Positions 12,186-23,684 of a DNA stretch of 64,000 nt are shown here, piece by piece. Source of the DNA: Parasponia andersonii (taxonomy: Eukaryota > Streptophyta > Magnoliopsida > Rosales > Cannabaceae); contig JXTB01000014.1 in the NCBI GenBank assembly GCA_002914805.1, forward strand, positions 688,876-752,875, read 5' to 3'. A program made the translations under genes and the position numbers. Under the pieces are notes generated by a model. That model saw nothing but the letters and a program-made list of their open reading frames with translations. It made no database searches and was not told where the DNA came from. How positions within the stretch are numbered: the first letter of the stretch is position 1; every line of letters starts with the position of its first letter.

Positions 12186-12575
12186 CTTATGCTAGCGCTT
12201 ATGTAGCACAGACTTTTCCTTTTCTTTTCAGTTTGGGATGTTATGAATGTAATCTGTTTTTTATTGTTTTGTTAAGTCTTATCATGTGTCCTGGTTTTGT
12301 TCATTGCTTACTACTTCTTGTGTATTCTACTTGTGGAGATATCTATTCTCAAGTTGAATGAGAGAATAAACCAGAACAAAAGGCATGAATCATCTGTATT
12401 TTGTACTAGTGTTAACTGGCACCCTCCTCTGGTTGGGAAGCCAGAATAATGAATGCCCATGCTTGGCTGGTCGCGCATGATTGTTTTCTCAAAGCTTTTA
12501 ACATACTATTGAAAATATCAATGTAGTTTGATCACTTGAAATTATTAGGCAAAAATATTCCAGGGTCATGGGAGC
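12186..12575. repeat. Dispersed duplication, copy A
   Basis: Collinear with 24988-25280: shared phrases include agcgctta, tttcttttc.gtttgg, tattgttttgt.aagtcttatca, cattgcttactact, tttgtactag and aaatattccaggg.catg. Copy A has about 70-100 bp (around 12420-12490) missing from copy B. It has the look of a 3' untranslated or intergenic segment and no open frame. The two copies lie on either side of the Tat element. Confidence 0.75.
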
Positions 12576-13676
12576 AGATTTAAGCATCACTTGTCTCAAA
12601 GCTCTTAACATAGTATTAAGCATCATAACATGGAAGCAGATTTAAGTATTCATGACCTTTCTACTTGTTTCAAAGATAATGCTAGCGCACACGTAAGTAG
12701 CTGAGCACTGCTAAGGATTTTTTTTATTACCATTATGCAAACTATCATTACTGAACATTACAGTTTCTTCTACTACTACCATGGGAATTATGTGCTTAAC
12801 ATGTGAGCAGTAAATTTTGAAACAAAGCAATAAAATCGTTTCTACACAAAGACTTGAAGGCAACATTCAGTAACAGAATGTAGACTCGAATTTGTTAAGA
12901 GTAATATACTATATAATATAACAATTATAGTAGTGGTTTGAGTGAAGTAATTATCAGTTAGGGGTTAAACCTTACATGATGGAGGAATAAAAGAACAACT
13001 CAAGAGTATTACAAGGAAGACAAGACAGGAGATCAAGGTTTGCAGGAGATACAACAGAGAACATTTACTTGTAACAGGTAACAGATCAGATGAAAGATCA
13101 TGAATTTTGTACAATCGCATTTCACCAGATATCTTAGCATTCTTAACGCATTAATGCATAAACAGAATATTTAATTCTACAATTAACGGACAAAAGATCC
13201 TACTCAATTCAAATGTAGCAACTAAAATATTTATTAGAAGAACCCTAAAACAAATAAGAAATGGCTAACCAACTTCTAGGAGAGACATAATTGACTGTAC
13301 TATTTTAGTGTCGGCATCTTATGGCAACACCCGAGTCTGTAATTTGGGACACACCAAAGTCATTAGTAGAGCAATCCTACATTTGTTATAATAGATTGTC
13401 ACGTGTTGAAACGAATCTGCCTATCTGGGTATTAAGATTTGTGCAATACGTGTAGTTGAGTCTAGAGATTTCTAGAATTTGTATTATTATTATTGTTATT
13501 ATTATTATTATTTGAAAGGATATAGGCTTCTAGAATTTAGGATCGAGTAAATTTTGGATTTCAAAATACAGAAAATGTATGAGGAGATTGACACAAGCTC
13601 AGGAGCGTTTTCAAAAGAAGATAAGGATAAGAAGATTGAAAACTTGGAGAAAAAGTAAGGATTTATCTTATATTTA
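12576..13676. other. Intergenic DNA, no gene seen
   Basis: Contains a short direct repeat (agcagatttaag at about 12573 and 12635) and an (ATT)n microsatellite at about 13482-13513. The last five bases, attta at 13672-13676, are the left target duplication of the Tat element. Nothing coding is recognisable. Confidence 0.5.
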
Positions 13677-14272
13677 TGTTGTTGCGGTCTAAAACCTATA
13701 TGTTGGTCAATGCCAAAAGAGAAAAGTTAGCGACCAAGTTGGACACGTCAGGTGGCATGAGAATTTTTCTGATCAAAGTGTGACCTCCTCCAAATGAGTT
13801 AAGTGCGACCAATACGAAAAAGAAACTAGATCGGGCTTCATCAAACAGATAATCTACAAAGAAAGGGAAACAAGTTTCTGAATAGAGATCGACCAATCAT
13901 TTCATTCAAATTATTACCCAATTATATTGTTACTCGAATTGTATTTTCTGATTACACACTTACCCATTTTCACAATTGCGAAACATTGAGTCACCCTCAC
14001 CTATATAAGGGGAACTTAGTGTTGCTATCGGAGACCTTTTGGCTACACTCTGTATCTCTCTCTCTCTGGATTCTCTAATCTTGAGACTTAACGAAACTCT
14101 TGTAATTTCTCAGAAAATAGTAAAGAATAGTGGACGTAAGATCATCTTTTTTGGGGCTGAACCACTATAAAATTCTTGTCTTTTTATTTATTTTGATTTG
14201 ATCAACCCTTTTTACACACAAGCCACATCTTACAATTTCCTACATTCATTGTTGACAAAACCTCCGTCAACA
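13677..14272 (+). repeat. Tat element 5' LTR
   Basis: Begins TGTTGTTGCGGTC and ends TCCGTCAACA, matching 24033-24625 throughout. A TATA box lies in cctatataagggg at about 13999-14011, followed by a CT-rich tract (tctctctctctctgg, about 14055). The element's own promoter would be here. Confidence 0.9.
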
Positions 14273-14295
14273 ATTGGCGCTAGAAAGAGGGCTAT
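14273..14295 (+). other. Candidate primer binding site
   Basis: attggcgctagaaagagg directly follows the 5' LTR end. The position, and the tggcgc start typical of gypsy elements, make it the likely tRNA primer site. I did not match it to a particular tRNA. Confidence 0.55.
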
Positions 14296-14330
14296 TCTAG
14301 CAAAAAGTTTGTCAATTTCACTTCTTTAAT

Positions 14331-16066
14331 AATGACAAATACCAGAAATACTATCAGAAATGCCAGAACTAGCCAAATCTAACCCCAAAGCACTGTTGCT
14401 GTATAGGTAGATCTTGCACAGGATCAACCTGCCGTAACCGTACTAGAAAATATTGTCCAGAAACAGGATCGCATGTAGGAGGCACTAGTGAACCTCCAAC
14501 AAATCACTAATCAAATTATTGATTCTCTACGATAACTTGCTGAGGGACAGATGGTGACTCCACCACAGCACGAATGTCCCAGAGAACGTCCTGCTCAACT
14601 ACCTGAGAAAGGAATACAGATCCTAGAGACAAGGAACCGCGACCAACACAGAGCCCAGCAGGAGCGTCATAGAGATCGCAACTCCAAGAGAAAAGGCAAG
14701 GTCACAGACTTGCCTCTTGAATCTGGTACTGAGAGTTCGAGCACTGATCGTGATCGTGGATAACCTTCTCAGAGAGCAACCGTCAATCGTGATTGTCTAA
14801 ACAAAGAGAAAAAACGTCAATCGAGGAGCGTCTTTGAAAGGATTTGTAGAGAGTAATACAGAATCCTGCAGACTTGAGACAATATCTAGAACAGCAACAT
14901 AGTCATGAGCGATCCATATCGCATTATAACGACCAAAGTTGATCTCGTCGCACTATTACATTTGAATCCGCATAAAGGTCGTAGCAGACCCAGCCTGACC
15001 AATCTGCCTTATATCGTGATAATGAACAAAGGCCACCATTGCCACCAGTAAGAGAAAATGCTCTCTCTCCAAACATCGATGTTCATAATTTGAGGATCGC
15101 ATTAGAAGCACTTACTGGCTGGGACGATGAGCTCGCTGATAGGTATCATCAATCGCCATTCAGCGAGGAAGTTCGAGCTGCTGCCTTACCTGCTGGATTC
15201 AAACTCCCCACCATAAACACTTTTGATGGGAAAACTGATCCACAGGATCGTATGGATCACTTCAGTGACTTGATAGAATTCCATCGTATCGATGATCTCG
15301 CATATTGCAAATATTTTGCCGTAACTCTCACAGGAGCAGCAAAAAAGTGGTTTCGATGACTTAAGTCCGGATCAATCACGTCCTAGCAACAACTTCAGAC
15401 TGTATTCTTTAGGCAATAGAAGGCTGCGAAGAATTTTACTATTCCACTTATCAGTCTGTCTGCTATTCGGCAAGGTCCGAAGGAAACTCTACGATCTTAC
15501 CTCAACCGCTTTACTTCAGAGTTGGCAAAGGTCAACAACCCACCTGAAGGAGGAGTTTTAACTCTAATGATGGCCAGGGTGCGATCAGAGAATAAACTCT
15601 AGGAAGAGTTACTTAAGCGAGAATGCAGAACCCTTGAAGACTTCTATCGACGAGTTGGTTGGCATCTGAGGGTGGAATCTTCACGCGAGAATCTTCATAA
15701 GACAAAAGGAGAAAAAGATGCTGCAAAAGATGTGACCACGACCAACAATAATAATAACAAGAAGTCAAATAAAAAAAGTAATGAACAATCGACTGAGAAG
15801 TAGCCTAAACAAAAAAAGCAGGAGATTCCAATAACTCCTATGAGATTCAACAACTATACTAAACTGAACGTACCCATAAATCATATCTATGCGGTCACAA
15901 ACCAGCAGGAGCGATATTGTCAAACGGAACTGATAAAACGGGATAGGGCGAGGCATGATCCCAACAAGTTCTGCCGGTATAACGATGACATTGGACACGA
16001 TACCAATAACTGTTATGCCTTGAAGGATGAAATCGAAAGATTAATTAAAGAAGGACGGCTACGGTA
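14331..16066 (+). pseudogene. Tat element gag remnant
   Basis: The longest open pieces are 14551-14763, 15039-15359 and 15840-16067. The middle piece carries the plant gag core (LPTINTFDGKTDPQDRMDHF, then CKYFAVTLTGAAKKWFR) and ends at a TGA (15357-15359) where the family has a second Arg, consistent with CGA-to-TGA decay. Further on, LRSYLNRFTSELAKV and EELLKRECRTLEDFYRR continue the domain between stops. Near 15970 the nucleic-acid-binding knuckle reads CRYNDDIGHDTNNCYALKDE; the usual first His after CRY is Asn here. Gag would package the RNA; this copy cannot be made. Confidence 0.85.
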
Positions 16067-16295
16067 GTACACTAGACAGGACAATAAAAGGCGAGAAGAA
16101 AACCGACAGTGACCTCCAGAAATTCAGCGCGAAGTGCGAACTATTTTTGGAGGACCGCATGTTAGTGGAGATTCGAAGATGGTGCAAGATAGGTATGCAC
16201 AAGAAGCTCGACAACAACCGTTGACCAATGTCATACATCTTGAGCAGTGATCACGAAAGCTTCAACGGGTACCGGATATAGATATTATCTTCACG

Positions 16296-17024
16296 GTGCA
16301 GGATGCGAGGGAGGTCCATTACCCGCATAATGATGCGTTGGTCATAAAGATCAACTGTGGAAGCACGCAGGTATGGCGAGTATTGGTCGATAATGAAAGT
16401 GTTATCGACATTCTGTACTATGAAGCCTTCAAGAAGATGGTGTTGAGTGAAAATGACCTAAAGCCCGCTATCACTCCACTCTATGGATTTATTGGTAACA
16501 GCATAATGCCTAGGGGTATATTTGAGTTAATGGTCAACGTTAGAACTTATCCTAAGGTTTCAACGGTAATGACCCAATTCATAGTTATGGATTATCTCTC
16601 TGCATTCAATGTTGTACTAGAAAGACCAACATTGAGGGAACTTGGAGCAATTACTTCAATCTACCATCTCGCTATGAAGTTCCCGACTCAACATGCAGTA
16701 GGCGAAGTGCGAGGCAACCAATATGACGCACAGACTTGTTATAATAATTCTTTAAAGCTCGCAGCAAAAGATGTGGCACCTCGCACAATGATAATCCAGT
16801 TACAAAGTGAAGAGTCAGGTGAAGCATCAAGCGAAATGTCAATCAAAGATCTCGATCCTCGAGAAATCGATGGAGAGGTTAAGACTGGACCTATAGAAGA
16901 CTTGGAGGATTTGTCGATTGACAAGTCTTCAAAGCTTCTAAAAATCACAGCGAAGCATCAAGAACCCATGCGAGCTTCATTAGTTGCTTTTCTGAAATCA
17001 AACTTAGATATCTTCGCATGGTGA
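16296..17024 (+). pseudogene. Tat element protease region
   Basis: A 242-residue open frame. It carries the retropepsin-type stretch VWRVLVDNESVIDILYYEAF (about 16368-16427) followed by PLYGFIGNSIMPRGIF and FNVVLERPTLRELGAITSIYHLAMKFPT, the standard gypsy/Tat protease layout. The active-site triplet, normally D-(S/T/N)-G, reads D-N-E, so catalysis is probably lost even though the frame is open. The acidic C-terminal part (EDLEDLSIDKSS..) leads to the RT. Start codon choice is arbitrary because this would be part of a polyprotein. Confidence 0.8.
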
Positions 17025-17905
17025 CATTCGGATATGTGGTGGGGATCGATCCGAATATCATGTGTCATCGCCTAAATATAGATACAACAAAGAAGCCTGT
17101 ACGATAGAAAAGAAGAGCCATGAATCCAAAACGCTATGTCGCACTGAAAGAAGAGATAGAGAAGTTGCTCGAAATTAGATTCATCAGATAATCTTTTTAC
17201 CCGAACTGGCTTGCAAATACAGTTTTGGTAAAGAAACCCAACGGGAAGTGGAGAACTTGCATCGAGTTCACCGACCTTAAAAAAGTATACCCGAAGGACA
17301 GTTTTTGCCTTCCAAGAATCGACCAGCTTGTAAATGCAATATCGGGGCATGAACTCTTAAACTTTATGGACGCGTATTTTGGATACAATCAAATCCCCAT
17401 TTACGAGCTAGATGAGGAGTATACCTTGTTCATCACTGATTGAGGATTGTACTGTTACAAGAAAATACCTTTTGGACTCATCAACATAGGAGCAACTTAT
17501 CAGTGTCTTGTCAATATGATGTTTGCACAACAAATTGGCAAGACAATGGAAGTATATGTTGATGACATATTGGTAATATTGAAGAAAGCTAAAGATCACA
17601 TCGAGCTCCTTGATGAGATGTTCAAAATTCTTTGGAAATATCAGATGAAATTGAACCCCCAGAAGTGCGCATTTAGAGTAGGATCCGGAAAATTCCAGGG
17701 GTTTATGGTCAATCAGCGAGGCATCAAAGCTAACCCTCAGAAGATACAAGCACTAATTGATATGCAGTCCCCTCGCAAACCCAAAGATGTGCAGAGCCTG
17801 GTGGGAAGAATGGCTGCACTGAGTCAATTTGTATCTAGGTCAACCAATAAATGCCAACCGTTCTTCGAAGTATTGAAGGGTTCGAAGAAGTTCGAGTGGA
17901 CGTAA
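17025..17905 (+). pseudogene. Tat element reverse transcriptase
   Basis: Open segments 17225-17443 and 17447-17905 lie in the same frame, parted by a TGA at 17441-17443. The family usually has Arg there, so this again looks like CGA-to-TGA. Motifs in order: VKKPNGKWRTCIEFTDLKK, FMDAYFGYNQIP, GLYCYKKIPFGLINIGATYQ, EVYVDDILV (catalytic YVDD at 17554-17565), LNPQKCAF and the connection start ALIDMQSPRKPKDVQSLVG. Upstream of 17225 the N-terminal RT part is read with several stops. RT would copy the element's RNA into DNA. Confidence 0.9.
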
Positions 17906-18260
17906 GAATGCGAGCAGGCATTTCAAGAATTAAAAACACACTTAGGTTCTCTTCTACTTTTGTCGAAGCCAAACCTAGGGAAAAAGTTATACTTGTATCT
18001 CGCTGTTTCCAAATATGCAACAAGTACTGCATTAATTCAAGAAGAAGAAAAAGTACAGCGACCTTTATATTACGTAAGTAAAAGATTACTTGATGTCGAA
18101 ACGAGATATCCATAGATGGAAAAGTTGGCATTAGCACTCATCGTCGCATCCAGGAAGTTTCGACCTTATTTTCATGCGCACTCTATCAAGTATTCATGAA
18201 TTTTCTATTAAAGTAGGTTCTGTAAAAACCTAAGGCTTCGAGATGTCTTCTAAAGTGGGC
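17906..18260 (+). pseudogene. Tat element RNase H (first copy) remnant
   Basis: After a stop at 17903-17905 the same frame continues ECEQAFQELKTHLGS, KLYLYLAVSKYATSTALIQEEEK and RPLYYVSKRLLDVETRYP. These are the usual opening phrases of the gypsy RNase H domain. It degenerates near 18170-18260. Confidence 0.75.
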
Positions 18261-18389
18261 GGTTGAGTTGAGTCAATTTGACATCAATTTTCAACCTCGC
18301 ACTACAATTAAAAGTCAATCTCTCGTAGATTTTATTACAGAATTCACATATGATGTCAATCTTCCCACAAAAGTAATCGAAAAACTTGC

Positions 18390-18850
18390 TATAGATTTAT
18401 CAAGATTATGGAAACTTTATGTTAATGGATCGTCAAACGAGAATGGAGCTGGTGCGGGCTTAGTGCTAATCATTCTAAAAGGCATAATATTCATTGTGCA
18501 CTTCGCTTTAAATTTCCAGCATCGAATAATGAGGCAGAATATGAAGCACTGATAGCTGGGTTGAAACTCACACAAGAAATGAAGGCCAAGAGGATTGAGG
18601 TATATAGTGATTCCCAGTTGGTTATTTGTCAAGTGATCGGTGATTATTAAGCAAGAGGAGAAAGAATGATGGCCTACTTACAGGAGGTATAACGACTGTT
18701 CTCGACATTTACTGCTTATAGCATACAACTTCTTCCTCGCATTAAGAATACTCGGGCAGATGCTCTAGCTAAGCTCGCCTCAATGAAAGACGCAGAATTA
18801 TTAAAGGTAGTTCCTGTCGAATTTCTTGCGAAACCAAGTATCGAAGTAGA
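18390..18850 (+). pseudogene. Second, archaeal-type RNase H (aRNH) remnant
   Basis: Reads LWKLYVNGSSNENGAGAGLVLI (18403-18470). After a frameshift near 18500 it continues NNEAEYEALIAGLKL, IEVYSDSQLVICQV and RADALAKLAS (about 18755). A second RNase H of this kind behind the ordinary one is a known feature of Tat-lineage elements. The first catalytic Asp (Y-V-D-G in relatives) is Asn here; the Glu of NEAEYEAL and the Asp of YSDSQ and of RADAL are kept. Confidence 0.8.
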
Positions 18851-18863
18851 GCCCTAAGTCACC

Positions 18864-20100
18864 ATGCTGGTTGATAGAAAACCATCGTGGATGAATCCTA
18901 TAATGAAATATCTACAAAATGGCGATCTTCCTGAAAGTAAAGACGAAGCAAAGCGATTTCGAATGAAGGCAGCTCGCTATATCATCTATGATAGGAAGCT
19001 TTATCGAAGAAGTTTTAGCTCGCCGTTATTATTATGTGTTGATGAAGAAAAAAACACACTACATTATAAGGGAAATTCATGAAGGAATATGCGGAAATCA
19101 TTCAGGGGGGCAGGCACTTGCGAACAAGGTTCTCAGACAAGGGTATTTTTGGCCAACTATGAAGAAAGATACAATGGAATTTTCTAGGAGGTGTGACAAA
19201 TGTCAACCATTTGCAACTGTTCCTAGAATACCACATGTTCCTCTAACTCCAATGACTAGTCCATGGCCATTTGCAGTATGGAGAATTGATATTATCGGAA
19301 TGCTTCTATTGACGCGAGGTGGATTGAAGTATGCAATGGTCGCAGCCGATTATTTCACAAAATGGACAGAAGCAAAAGCATTGAGTACCATTTCTGCAAA
19401 AAAAGATGATAAATTTTGTTTATAAATCTATAATCTACCGTTATGGTATACCACATACTATAATTTCTGATAATGGGAAACAATTTGACTGCGATGAATT
19501 TAGTAACTTCTCCGAAAACTTAGGCATCAAGAAGAGCTCCATTATTGTTCATCCACAAGCTAATGGGCAGATCGAAGCTATAAATAAGATACTTTAACAG
19601 AACCTAAAGATAAAGATGGAAGAGCACAAAGGAGTTTGGCCAGATGTGCTTCCTGAAGTATTATGGACTTATCGCACTACTCAACGAACCACTACTGGAG
19701 AAAGTCTATTATCTTTAGCTTATGGAAACGAAGCAATGGTGCCAGTAGAAATTGGTGTGAGCTCTCTACGACGATCTACCTATGAGCAAGATCAGAATAA
19801 TACACTAATGAGGATTGAGCTTGATCTTTTAGAAGAAAGGCGCGAGCAGTCTCAGCTTCAGATCGCATCATATCAACAGCGCACTACTCGATATTATAAC
19901 TCTAAATTTAGAAGCAGAGGATTTGAAGTTGGTGATCTTATTCTTCGACAAGTTCTACCTAATAATAGAGATCACGGTGTTGGTGTTTTTGGACCCTCTT
20001 GGGAATGACCATATATTATTGATGTCGTCATTCGACTTGGGAAATACAAGCTAGCCTGCACTGGTGGACAAAAGATCGAGCATGCTTAGAATGTAGAACA
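18864..20100 (+). pseudogene. Tat element integrase remnant
   Basis: Pieces: 18864-19082 (linker ending RYIIYDRKLYRRSFSSPLL), 18988-19425 (zinc-binding part HEGICGNHSG and CDKCQ, then the first catalytic Asp in WRIDIIG), 19406-19597 (second Asp in IISDNGKQFD and the Glu in NGQIEAINKIL) and 19616-20008 (WPDVLPEVLWTYRTT, LAYGNEAMVPVEI, FEVGDLILRQV). All three D-D-E positions survive, but frameshifts near 19080 and 19400 and a stop after NKIL (19595-19597) break it. A short end (YKLACTGGQKIEHA) follows near 20050. Confidence 0.88.
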
Positions 20101-20195
20101 ACTTCATCGCTATTATCAGTAAATTTTTATGTATATCTTCATGTATTTTCATCAACCTGGGAGGCATCTTGTATTCGTCATTCGTCATTCATTGC

Positions 20196-20262
20196 CATTC
20201 ATCAATAAAGATGTCTTCTTATTATTCATCATTCGTCGTCATTCATCAATAAAGATGTATTT
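20196..20262 (+). repeat. 44-bp tandem repeat, two units
   Basis: cattcatcaataaagatgt occurs at 20196 and again at 20240 within ttcgtcattc-rich DNA just after integrase. Short and non-coding. Confidence 0.6.
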
Positions 20263-20327
20263 TGTTCGATTATTCAATTTTATTTGGTTCATCTTTTATA
20301 GTTTTATGGAAGTCTGTAAACACCATA

Positions 20328-20346
20328 AAACTCGGGGGGCAGTAGG
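20328..20346 (+). other. Internal polypurine-tract-like motif
   Basis: aaactcggggggcagtagg: a six-G run inside a purine-rich context just after pol. It resembles the tracts found beside gypsy LTRs (ctggagggcaa before this element's 3' LTR; aaaatgggggcagt in the element at 62256). No LTR follows here, so it may be a second plus-strand primer site or a relic. Confidence 0.45.
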
Positions 20347-20380
20347 ATCAGAATGTTATCTCCTACTCGCTTCCTAAGGG

Positions 20381-20458
20381 ACTATGCAAACGTTCATTTA
20401 GCAGGGTTGGAACTAAAGGACTATGCAAACGTTCATTTAGAGGGGTTGGAATTTTAGA
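20381..20458 (+). repeat. 39-bp tandem repeat, two units
   Basis: actatgcaaacgttcattta starts at 20381 and at 20420, each followed by g-agggttgga. Non-coding tract between pol and the antisense gene. Confidence 0.7.
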
Positions 20459-20993
20459 TCGCCGAATTTCTAAAAGTTTCTTAAAATCTTAGGATTTTCT
20501 CCTCGCTTCATGCCATAGCATGTCGTATTACTCAATTTCCCTCCTCGAACAACAAAGTAACTAAGCAAAATATTCATTGTTCGATGTGATATATTGCTAT
20601 ATTTTATTTTACCGTGGAACTTTTGAAAAATAGTATTGAGTTCGCATCACTCATACTTGTTGTTTTCTTAAGCGACCTAACCTATCCTAACACTTAAAAT
20701 CCATTTTAAGTTAGTAAGATTCGTATCGTAATAGTGTTCCGATCAGTCACCTAGTGATTGACTACTTGGTTAAATTATGCATCTTTATATTACAATACAT
20801 TGTATTTTAATTGTTTTGTAGGAATAAACATTTGACAAGAAAAATTCCATTGATAAAAGCTCTCACTTGTATGCAAGCAAAGTATTACAAAGTAAAAGGG
20901 ACCAGCCTGTATTGTTCTGAAACTTTGAAAAATAAAAATAATAAAAATTTATGCAGATGTGCTCGCTCCACCTTTTTTAGTTGCAGCTTCGGT
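20459..20993. other. Tat element spacer between pol and the antisense gene
   Basis: No sustained open frame. It includes the 3' side of the antisense gene. A tract-like ttgctatattttattttaccg near 20595 is AT-rich, but no clear terminator or poly-A signal can be assigned. Confidence 0.4.
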
Positions 20994-23040
20994 TTACTTC
21001 CAGCTCTGGACAAGCTCGACCACATCTTCACCAATGATGGAAAAGTCGAAATCCAGATGCTTGCAGAAAATATTGTATATTATGGTCGACGAGGTGATGT
21101 CACTGGCCTTTTTTTCAAGCTCTTTGCCTTCAGTAGCCCTGAACTCTTCTACAGCCGTGCGAGTCGCCTCTGCTGTCATCTCCTTCAGAACATTTGGATG
21201 CTCGGAGATGGTTTTCTCAAGTTCTTTAATTTTTTCCTTGAGCTTCTCCTTTTCAAGCTTTTCCTTGGCCAGATCCTCGCGCAGCTGCTGTTTCTCCAAC
21301 TCAAAAGAATTTCTCTCTTCTTCGTAAGTCTTCTCCAAGTCCTCGAATACTTGGGTCATTTCTTCGACCTTTTCGGCCTTCTCCATGCATTCAAGGACGG
21401 GGTCATACATCAAAACAGTAGATGCAGTAGTTTGAAAATATAACATACATTAGTACAAGAAAAAAATGCCGAAGAGTGAAGATAGAAGATGCTTATATTT
21501 GCCAGTATCCTCATCGTAGCATTGAAAGTGACCTTGGCTGATCGTTGCTTCATCTTTTCCTAACCTTCTTTAGAAGTGAACCGATCGATAAAGGTCGTGC
21601 TCAAACCAGCTTTTTCTGATAGTTGGCGAAGGAGTGCGAAAAGCTCCCCGTCCTTGTCGGCCTAGCTGGGTCCCTCGGAAGAGGTGGCTGTTTCCTTGGA
21701 TGGCTTAAGATGGCTCGCAGTTTTTGAAGGCTGAGGAGGAGCCGAGCTTATTGGGATATCCTCGAAGGCGACTTTTCACTTCTTTGAAGTGTCGACCTTC
21801 TCTTTCCCTTTCGTCGAGGAAGGGGGTGTGTTGTCTGGTGTCTTGGACTTTGCCATTGACCCTAGAGTTAAAGGTGGTGCTCACAGTTTGCTGCCAATTG
21901 TTATTTATGTACAAATATTAGTTAGCATGCGAGGTATATAATGCGACAAAGAGGAGGAATAATAGAAAAATTACCTTCTTGCTGCTAAGAAATTGGTCGC
22001 GATGGAGCTTCTAGAGATAATGGTTCTGAGACAGTAGAAGTGGAAGGTATTTTTCGTTTCTTAGGTTTAGAAAATGAGGCACCCATTTCCTTCTGCTTCC
22101 TCTGCTTCTTCTTCGAGCTCGAGGGTTTAGTTGGATGGTTGGCAGAATCTGGAAGAGTGGCTCCCTTTGGAAACAACCCGCAAGCAACTAGATTCTTGGT
22201 CGTCCCAACCCTCTTCCAATCAAATTCTTTGTTTAGAAGGTTATTTATTTTATACACCCTTGCGAGATGCTCTTTGGAGAGACCTAAATGTTCTCTATTA
22301 TCTTCGATGATATACGAATGCAATCAGATTGATACATTTATATAGAGAAAGCTATTCAAGTAGTCAAAGTGGAAAAATAGATTTTTCCATTTTCCCATGT
22401 TGTTGCGGACCCCGTGGATGGTTTTTATTGCTTAGTTCGGCCACTTGCTTGCATAAAAAAGCCGAAATCTAATGGGTTCGATTTCACTTGGTAGAACCAA
22501 GCAAACTCTTCAGGACTGGGGGATTTTAAACCTAAGTTATGGTATAATATGTACAGATATATGTACTTGGGGTTAGTTGAAAAGGGACAACTCCATAGTA
22601 GTCGACGATCGATTTTATATATAGATGAAGTGGGAGGTGGACACCACATCTGAGAACTATGTCTAAGAATGAGGTGGTTCTACGAGGAGATGTGTGTGGT
22701 CGATTGAACTCTATAGGTAGGCGGAGGGGGACGTCGATTTTGTAGTTGCATACGATCTTTCTGAGCTTGTTTGTTGTACAGCTCGTCTTTATATTGGTAC
22801 ATGACCAATCTCCTTCAATATAGCAATAACCTATCGCAAATGCAGGGGCATCCCTAATATGCCGAGGCTATTGGTCTTGAGGGAGGTTGCCTATGCGAGG
22901 ACTACTTTGCCTGGTCTCGGTTATTTCTACTTCAAGTTCTAGCTCAAGATAGTCTTCGAAATTTATAGAGCTAATGCTTGTATTGAAGGATGATTCTCCT
23001 GAGAACGCATTCCCTTCCCTAAATTCCTCACTACTAGACA
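20994..23040 (-). pseudogene. Antisense extra gene of the Tat element (gypsy-type aORF, coiled coil)
   Basis: Minus-strand gene opposite to gag-pol. A start codon at 23038-23040 directly follows a splice-acceptor-like tttctttcag and opens MSSSEEFREGNAFSG. The first large exon runs to about 21976 (donor-like aag|gtaattttt). It carries GVHLPLHLYIKSIVDYYGVVPFQL, GLKSPSPEEFAWFYQVKSNP and KWKNLFFHF, a pattern I associate with the putative gypsy-type transposon domain (Pfam Transposase_28 family), followed by a Lys/Ser-rich linker with KKKQRKQK and KPKKRK. The last exon (21446-20994) is a strong coiled coil rich in Glu and Lys. One stop near 22867, another near 22326, one near 21983 and one or two frameshifts inactivate it. 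Function of this protein in the lineage is not known to me. A similar gene starts at 63418. Confidence 0.75.
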
Positions 23041-23481
23041 TCTGAAAGAAGAAATATAAGATGGATTAAGTCCTATGCGAGCAATTTGGGGCCACAAATC
23101 CTAGGATTGCATCGACAATAAGTTGTTCATCAAATTTTTCCTAATCAATCTATGGGTTCATCTAAAATTGTTCGAGCAACTCTTTAATAATCCGTTACTC
23201 GACTGATTTTGGTTATCAAATGTCAGAATTTCAGATCCTAAATTTCTTCTATGGGTTCATCTATCAATCATCTAGAAGTAATTTATTCGATAAGTTAATG
23301 GAGAGATTCTGAATGCCCATTTTTTCAGTTCATCTGAATATAGGGATGGATTTATATTCGAGGCATTCAGGCTCTACAATTCATCTTTTTTCTAGAAATA
23401 AGCTCTATAAATAAGGGTTCTCTAGAAATCGAAGGACAATAATTCTTTAAATAAGAGAGAGAGAGAATGTATGCTAACCTT

Positions 23482-23684
23482 TTTTCGAAGACTGGAAAAA
23501 ATGAGATATTGTCTGTGGTGATGACTTCGAGAAGACGATAAATTTGTGTGAGCTAAAAAGCGAAGAGGGACACCGAGAGGATTTCTGTCTTATGGATGCT
23601 TCGGATTTTAGAAGAAATAAAAGAAGAACAGGAGGCAATAGGGTTCGAGTTTTGAAGAGGAGGCGGATGGATTTTTGATATATA
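23482..23684 (-). promoter_or_regulatory. Candidate antisense promoter and 5' untranslated exon
   Basis: Read on the minus strand, a TATA-like gatatatatc (about 23676-23685) is followed by about 190 bases of C/T-rich leader without an ATG-led frame and then by aaaaaag|gttagc, a donor-like site at about 23481. The acceptor next to the antisense start codon at 23040 would close a 5' intron of about 440 bp. This is inference from signals only. Confidence 0.4.

Noticed and set aside
13696-13896. Minus-strand open frame repeated at 24052-24252
   Set aside because: Both are the same part of the two LTRs of the Tat element read backwards; their recurrence is LTR identity, not a gene family.
20811-21443. 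Plus-strand open frame of 210 codons after pol
   Set aside because: It is the complement of the antisense coiled-coil exon, whose Glu/Lys heptad pattern is the coherent reading.
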